Positions 58,791 to 64,000 of a DNA stretch of 64,000 nt are shown piece by piece; the first letter of the stretch is position 1; each line of letters begins with the position of its first letter. The notes beneath the pieces were generated by a model. It saw only the letters and a program-made list of their open reading frames with translations. It was not told the origin of the DNA and ran no database searches. Both the position numbers and the translations under genes were made by a program. Source of the DNA: Monomorium pharaonis (taxonomy: Eukaryota; Arthropoda; Insecta; Hymenoptera; Formicidae); assembly GCF_013373865.1 (NCBI RefSeq), contig NC_050469.1, positions 13,054,740-13,118,739 on the forward strand. Reading direction: 5' to 3'.

Positions 58791-60123
58791 CTCCGGCGGC
58801 CGAATACTTCCTAACTTACCCTGCAAAGGAGGATATTGCATAACAACACATGAAATAACGTACGTCTCCTCGAATGCTATGTGATACGGATAAATTTTGC
58901 GATGGGGAAATACGTTTACTGGAGGCTCGTGCAAACTTATACGCTGACAGTACAGACATCGCCTATAAAACGTACCATCTTCTCTTGGAATTATCTATCA
59001 CTAGAGATCATAAGCGCGTGCGAATCTTTGAACGGGCCAGAGAAACCCGCGACAACGAAGCACATGTACCTTATATATATCGAGCGACGCTCGTGAACTT
59101 TGTACGATAACACTTGTCGCCCCACCGGCCGGCCAGGATACAAGTAGATACTCGCATCGATGTTATCTGAGATTCCAATTCCCAAATAAAATCGTCGATG
59201 GGATAATCGAACGCTGGTTCGATACTAGAAGCGGCTAGAATCAATCAAGACCGACATGACCGATTAGACTTTGTCACGTCCCTCACGTCTAATCAACGTC
59301 TAATGTCTTTCGGATTCCTCGCCCGGTTACTACGGCCCTCTGAGGAAGCTTCGACAAAACGTGATCCAATTATGCCTACAATTATCATGCGGATCATCGC
59401 GTAAATATCTGCGACACCGATCTCCGAATCACGCGATTTTCTGACGATAAAAATGAGACAGATCATCATCGCTGATAATTGTCTACAAAAAGACCATATT
59501 GTTCTGCTCGGTTTATCTGACATTCTTTCCGCGATTATTTATTATTCTATATCGCTTAGCTTAAATTATCAAATCTGCAGTCTTGCTAAGTGCAGCCCTC
59601 TGATGTAATGTTTACAAGCCGCACGACGGAAACATCGGTTGGTTTTGCGTGCCAACGCGGTGTTGAAACTGACCGAAGTCTCTTTTTTTCTTTTCTCGCT
59701 ACTAATATATCATTTTACTACAAATTTTCTGTTGCAAAAAAAACAGGTCAAATTATGTAAATAATATTCGAAGCGCTTAAAACTCAGTCTATTTGCAAAT
59801 GTCTGTGTACGTGTTAATAGTCTCTAATAGTTTCTAATGAATTAAAGATATACTTTGCCTTTAATAAACGCGTTACGTTTTAATTTCTTTTCGGACCAGA
59901 AAGGTTTTTGTCTGTTCGCAGAGTCTCTACGAAAGTCAACGAAAGTCGAGATGTTTTATGTAGTTGTGTACACTCTGCTACATTATTTACACTTAAAACG
60001 AGATGGACGTATGATTAGATATGGAGAGAAATGTAGAAGGAAAATCAGGAAGATGATGCATAGAGAAAGAGAACAACTGCAAAGAAATCCTTCGCCTTCG
60101 CCTTCGCCTGCTGCGCGTGCGTA
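58791..60123. other. Shared upstream region of gene E and NDUFA1
   Basis: More GC-balanced than most of the window, especially 58860-59680. It probably contains the 5' ends and promoters of gene E (minus) and NDUFA1 (plus). CTTTGCAGGGTAAGTTAG on the minus strand near 58815-58830 could be a splice site in the gene E leader. A plus-strand ORF at 59855-60124 (89 codons, basic, ending in a Pro/Ser repeat) has no recognised family and may be leader sequence. No other gene. Confidence 0.4.
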
Positions 60124-60144
60124 AGTTAGGTTAGGTTAGGTTAC
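60124..60144. repeat. Short interstitial (TTAGG)n run
   Basis: GTTAGGTTAGGTTAGGTTA, about four TTAGG units, 75 bp upstream of the NDUFA1 start codon. TTAGG is the canonical insect telomere repeat. Short runs are also common near hymenopteran promoters, so it need not be of telomeric origin. Confidence 0.8.
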
Positions 60145-60218
60145 GTTGCACCTGACTTCGTAACAAGGGAGAAATTTTCTGCGAATCTATTGACAAAAGC
60201 TTTGAAAAGTCGGAAATC

Positions 60219-61525
60219 ATGTGGTATGAGATTATTCCACCGATGCTGATAATAGGCTTGATACCAGTACTTCCTCAATGGGCTACTTGGTACATAAATG
60301 AATTCACCTTGGGGAACGTAAGTACGCAGGTTTTGCAACATAACCTCTCTCTTATAAACTTGCAACAATAATAACTCAAGAAGTTAGATACTTTTTATTC
60401 TGCTAAAGAAATCCCTTTCAAATAAAAAAATAGCAACAATTCTTAGAGATGTGTATAATCTTGCAAGAGAAATTGGAAAAAACCATGTAATATCCGAAAA
60501 GTTTGAATCGAGAGGTTATAAATATATTAGTAATTTTCTAAAGAAATATTCTTTATTGTTAGATAAACTAAAAAGAAAAAATTTATGAAAAAATTGTAAT
60601 TATTTTCACAAACAAACACACATATGAGATGTACTTACTCAATTCATAAAATTCAAGAATTGAGTGGTGCTTTATCAAATAAATATTTTATTATTGAATC
60701 CAAAATTTCACACATATTTGTTAAAATTATATATACTTTGAGCCAATTACATAGTCACTGGAATTCGGACAATTCAAATTTTGTTATTGTTATTCTCTGG
60801 TGAAAATGTAAATCGAAACATATAAGTTGAATGTAAGAGGAAAGAGTAATAGAAGTGTAAACAAGACTATATGAAGTATAAATTGAAACAATAAAATAAA
60901 AGAACATTGAAGTATAAATTGAAGCAATGAAATAAAAGAATCATTATAGGAGCTTAAACGTTTCTTCTACATTTCGTTGTTTCAACTTTATAGAAATTTT
61001 ATTTATACTTCTATCATTCTTCCTTACACATTTGACTTACACTTGGATTTTTATTTTCACCAGAGTTGACAAGAGTAAGTTCTTTACCTTAGTATTGATA
61101 CTATTTAAGTCAAACTTACAAGAAATAATTTTGGAGAGGAATATATGATACAAATTCCTTCTTCTTTCCAGCCAATGCGTAGAGACATGAGAGATATATG
61201 GGATCGCCATATGTTTACAAGAGACAGTCGCATTGATGGAGCGCCATGGAGACACAGAGTAATTTATTAATTAATATATAAAAATATACAGTAATCGATT
61301 TTTTAAAACTCATTTTTATCAAAGAATATGTACTTACATTATATTTCTGAAATCCTATAGGATATACAATAATATAAATTATGTTTAAAGATGGGTTTAT
61401 CGATAAAAATGAGCTGGAGGAAAAAATATGAGCCATAATGTTTTATGAATTTAAAAGTGTGATTTCACATATTTATGTTTAATCATTCTTTTTCGTAGGG
61501 ACTAGAGAATGTTCCTGATGATTAA
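60219..61525 (+). CDS. ND-MWFE: NADH dehydrogenase 1 alpha subcomplex subunit 1 (MWFE subunit), 70 aa
   Basis: Single-pass accessory subunit of mitochondrial complex I (NDUFA1), needed for assembly of the membrane arm. Three coding exons: 60219-60317, 61172-61258, 61499-61525, joined in phase 0 with GT-AG introns; the total of 213 nt gives exactly the 70 aa typical of the family. It begins MWYEIIP (MWFE-type start), then a hydrophobic segment at about residues 7-24 that acts as signal anchor. It continues with a conserved basic/aromatic part (RRDMRDIWDRHMFTRD, residues 36-51) and ends GLENVPDD, like the family's GLExIPDE-type tail. The last exon codes for only eight residues plus the stop, and an AATAAA follows the stop by 18 bp. 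Intron 1 carries a foldback element (60795-61065). Confidence 0.88.
60795..61065. mobile_element. Foldback element in NDUFA1 intron 1
   Basis: CTCTGGTGAAAATGTAAATC ends pair with GGATTTTTATTTTCACCAGAG. AAGTTGAATGTAAGAGGAA / TTCCTTACACATTTGACTT and GAAGTATAAATTGAAACAA / GTTTCAACTTTATAGAAATT extend the arms. A GAAGTATAAATTGAA motif is duplicated inside. Non-coding. Confidence 0.7.
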
Positions 61526-61543
61526 GAGTACAAATACACCCAC

Positions 61544-61549
61544 AATAAA
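61544..61549 (+). terminator. Polyadenylation signal of NDUFA1
   Basis: AATAAA 18 bp after the TAA stop, a typical position for a very short 3' UTR. Confidence 0.6.
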
Positions 61550-64000
61550 TGGATATAATGGTAGTAATACGATACATCAAAAATAGACAAGTTGTCATCC
61601 AATTATAAATTACAATATAACTAAATGATATAAATTAATTGTATATATGATATATAAATATATTATACTACATTAAATGTATTTTACCCATTATTTTTAA
61701 TGCTTCCCAAGTACAAAGATTAAATATGATCATGACATCTATAAACGTAGACAAAATAATTTATTATTATTGATAAAAATTGAATATACTGTAGAATTCA
61801 AAGAACTGCTAATTTTTATATCTATGTACATGAAAGAGTGGAATATCTTAAAAATTATATTTAACAATCTATTAATGGCTTTTTGTTGATTTCAAAATCT
61901 TTGACGATGGAAAAATTTAAATTCAAATGACTCAGGAATAAAATTGTATCCTGGCAAACGGGAAACGACTTAATCATCTGTACTTGAATAATTCAACGCA
62001 AATCGTAATCATTAATTCGAGCGGCAGAGCAAACTTACTAAATTAATGAATTGTAAAATTACGCTCGTGAGGGGATGTAGGTCGGATTAGTTGCGCTTGC
62101 ACGGATGTCTTACGGTTGGAGAAACGGGAGAATCAGCAGGGTAACATTATCTTCATCCTGGCGTCTCGAGCGCTCCTTAGCTAAGCGTTCCACGAATACA
62201 TGTGTGCGCGGTATTGATAAGATAAGGGCGTAAATACCAAGTGGAAACTCCGTCCTCCGAAGTCTTAAGTGCGATATTTTCGGAAAATCAATAGTTAGCA
62301 GCACTCGCGGTAATGTAACTTAGTTACTTTATCAAGTTAACGTACGAGCAGTTCGAGCTTTAGATAAATAATGAGAGCCTGCCGCTCCCACTGTATTTAG
62401 GACGTGTGCCCTGTGTCAAACACTTGACGGGTTTCACCGAGATGTTTGAGAGATGCTGAGGCGTAATTAATATTGACTCACGTCTTCATATCGCGTTTAC
62501 CATACTCTCAACCGTGATAAGGTTTGTTCATGCGCTACGAGCACAATCGAATTCAATTATCACTATTAATATATTAATAACGCTATCCGCTTGGGGGATA
62601 ATATTTTATACTGAGAGATTTCGTTCCGTAAATGTTAATGTGTACATATACATGACTATTTATCTACATGTGTTTTTCTTTCGGTTATATCTCCTTTATC
62701 TATGTTCAAAGTTCACTTATATATTTGATTAGAAAGCTTAAAAAAATCCCAGTTTTATAAGAGGTCACTTAAAGCACATCAAAATTTTAATGCTTCAAGA
62801 TTTGAAGGACTGTAATCTCATTTTCTCCATCATTATCATTATGTCTCGACTTTTAAAGCGAAAGCCGAGATGCTTTAGCAATTTCTTTGGTGCTAAAAAA
62901 ACAACATCATACAAGTTCTTAAAAACTCGTGACATGACTGTTTTATTACTTAAAGGAATTCTTCAGAAAACATTAAAATTTCCATAATCTTCAAATGACT
63001 TCTAATCTTATAAAAATATAATATGATTTCTTCAAAACTTCTGATCAAATATGAATAAAATCCGATCAAAATAAGCAAAATATAATTTTTTAAAAGTTAA
63101 ATAATTTTATATATCAACGTCGTATAGATTTCATGATTTACGATTTTAAATAGAAAAAAAAAGATTCTGGAGAGTACAGAATAATGATATGTACTTTTCG
63201 TTTTAATTATAGAAGCATTTTTATTGCACCGTTAAAAATTAGAACGTTAGACCCCCTCGTTAAATTTTTGCGAACGAAAAAACGCGAGCGCGGATTTATC
63301 AAAGAACGCATCGTTAAAAAACGGAAGAGTGCATCTGATGCGCTTCTCAGCGGAGACCGTAAGTCACTCTTCTTCTTACCTTCGGAATCCCATTTGTGTG
63401 GGTCCGTAGTTTCTGAAAGACGTGGTTAGGAAATTTTTCTTTAAAGAGCGACAGCCACGTAAACGGGCTGAGAAAAATTTTCCGACCCTCAAAATCGTAT
63501 AAGAAAGTTCCACGCGCTTTTTTTTTTTTTTTTTGCTTCGAGCACGCGACATCGCGACGGCATTTGCATTGTGAGTATGATGTATATGTGTGCACGAGGC
63601 AGTAAGCTTAAAGGTGGGTTTTTGTACGGTAAACACGTGGGTGACGACGATACGTCTCTCGGTATCCGCTATTTGAGCAACAAGTGTGACGAAGGAGGGG
63701 TTTTCAGGAAAGTACGTTACTCTTCGCGCGATAAACTTTGACACTTGAGGCCGCTAAATTGACGTGGAATAATCGTTGTCAAGACAGAAGCTGCAAGTAT
63801 TAATAAAGCAAAAGTCTTGATAGATCTCACAGTACTCGTAAACGAGTACGTACCCTTCTAAGTTTCTGACATAAGTAAATTTCTTATCTTGACGTCTTTC
63901 TCCCAATAGTAATGTATAAAATAATTTTCGTGTACGTTATTTTCCATATTATTTTTTATAACTTTTTATAATTATTAACGCTTTTTTTAAATCTATCTTT
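61550..64000. other. Right-hand intergenic region
   Basis: About 2.4 kb in which I can support no gene. AT-rich to about 61950, then patches of more balanced composition (62030-62480 and 63230-63880). A GGAGACC/GTAAGT at about 63352-63363 could be the donor of a non-coding first exon of a gene lying beyond the window, and a 16-17 T tract lies near 63520. ORFs here have no recognisable motif. Confidence 0.4.

Noticed and set aside
58874..59185. Three overlapping ORFs upstream of gene E
   Set aside because: They overlap in conflicting frames and strands without motifs. The region fits the upstream sequence of gene E.
59855..60124. 89-codon ORF upstream of NDUFA1
   Set aside because: Basic, with a Pro-Ser repeat tail and no family match. 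More likely leader or promoter sequence; kept only as a note in the region entry.
60124..60144. Telomere or chromosome end
   Set aside because: Only about four TTAGG units, with housekeeping genes on both sides; an interstitial motif.
63184..63744. Overlapping ORFs near the right edge
   Set aside because: Basic low-complexity peptides and a poly-T-derived Lys run; no homology recognised.

Overview
Eukaryotic, AT-rich DNA with spliced genes, many microsatellites, MITEs and decayed transposons. Gene content (insect-type SDR16C oxidoreductases, symplekin, ketohexokinase, the MWFE subunit of complex I), short GT-AG introns and a short TTAGG run point to an insect, most likely a hymenopteran such as an ant. 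The organism is inferred, not shown. All gene models were assembled by hand from splice sites, reading phase and family motifs.

Layout. 1-9.1 kb is gene-free repeat territory: a probable solo LTR, several inverted-repeat elements and a dead mariner. 9.1-45.7 kb is a tandem array of four same-strand SDR16C-type dehydrogenase genes (A 9107-12348, B 17074-21332, C 25492-31869, D 39910-45672). Each has seven coding exons of nearly identical length and phase, all reading frames close, and all catalytic motifs are intact. Their introns and spacers hold MITEs, two Penelope-like retroelement remnants, long simple repeats and a 10-bp minisatellite. 47.3-49.1 kb carries a ketohexokinase (fructokinase) gene on the minus strand, divergent from the 16-exon symplekin gene at 50.7-55.9 kb on the plus strand. 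57.2-58.8 kb holds a fifth SDR16C-like gene (E) on the minus strand. Its frame is open, but it has lost the catalytic Tyr and Lys and the NNAG motif, so it looks like a pseudoenzyme. 60.2-61.5 kb carries a three-exon NDUFA1 (MWFE) gene whose exons are too short for simple ORF scans. 61.6-64 kb shows no gene I can support.

How the genes relate. Genes A-D are a lineage-specific expansion of membrane-anchored, NAD(P)-dependent retinol/sterol/fatty-alcohol-type dehydrogenases. A, C and D are close to each other and B is more diverged. Gene E is an older relative beyond the housekeeping block. KHK, symplekin and NDUFA1 are unrelated housekeeping genes. I found no CRISPR, no operon and no obviously new multi-gene system. 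The most unusual items are the catalytically stripped SDR (E), the SDR array with two GC-AG introns, the KHK insertion and the repeat structures.
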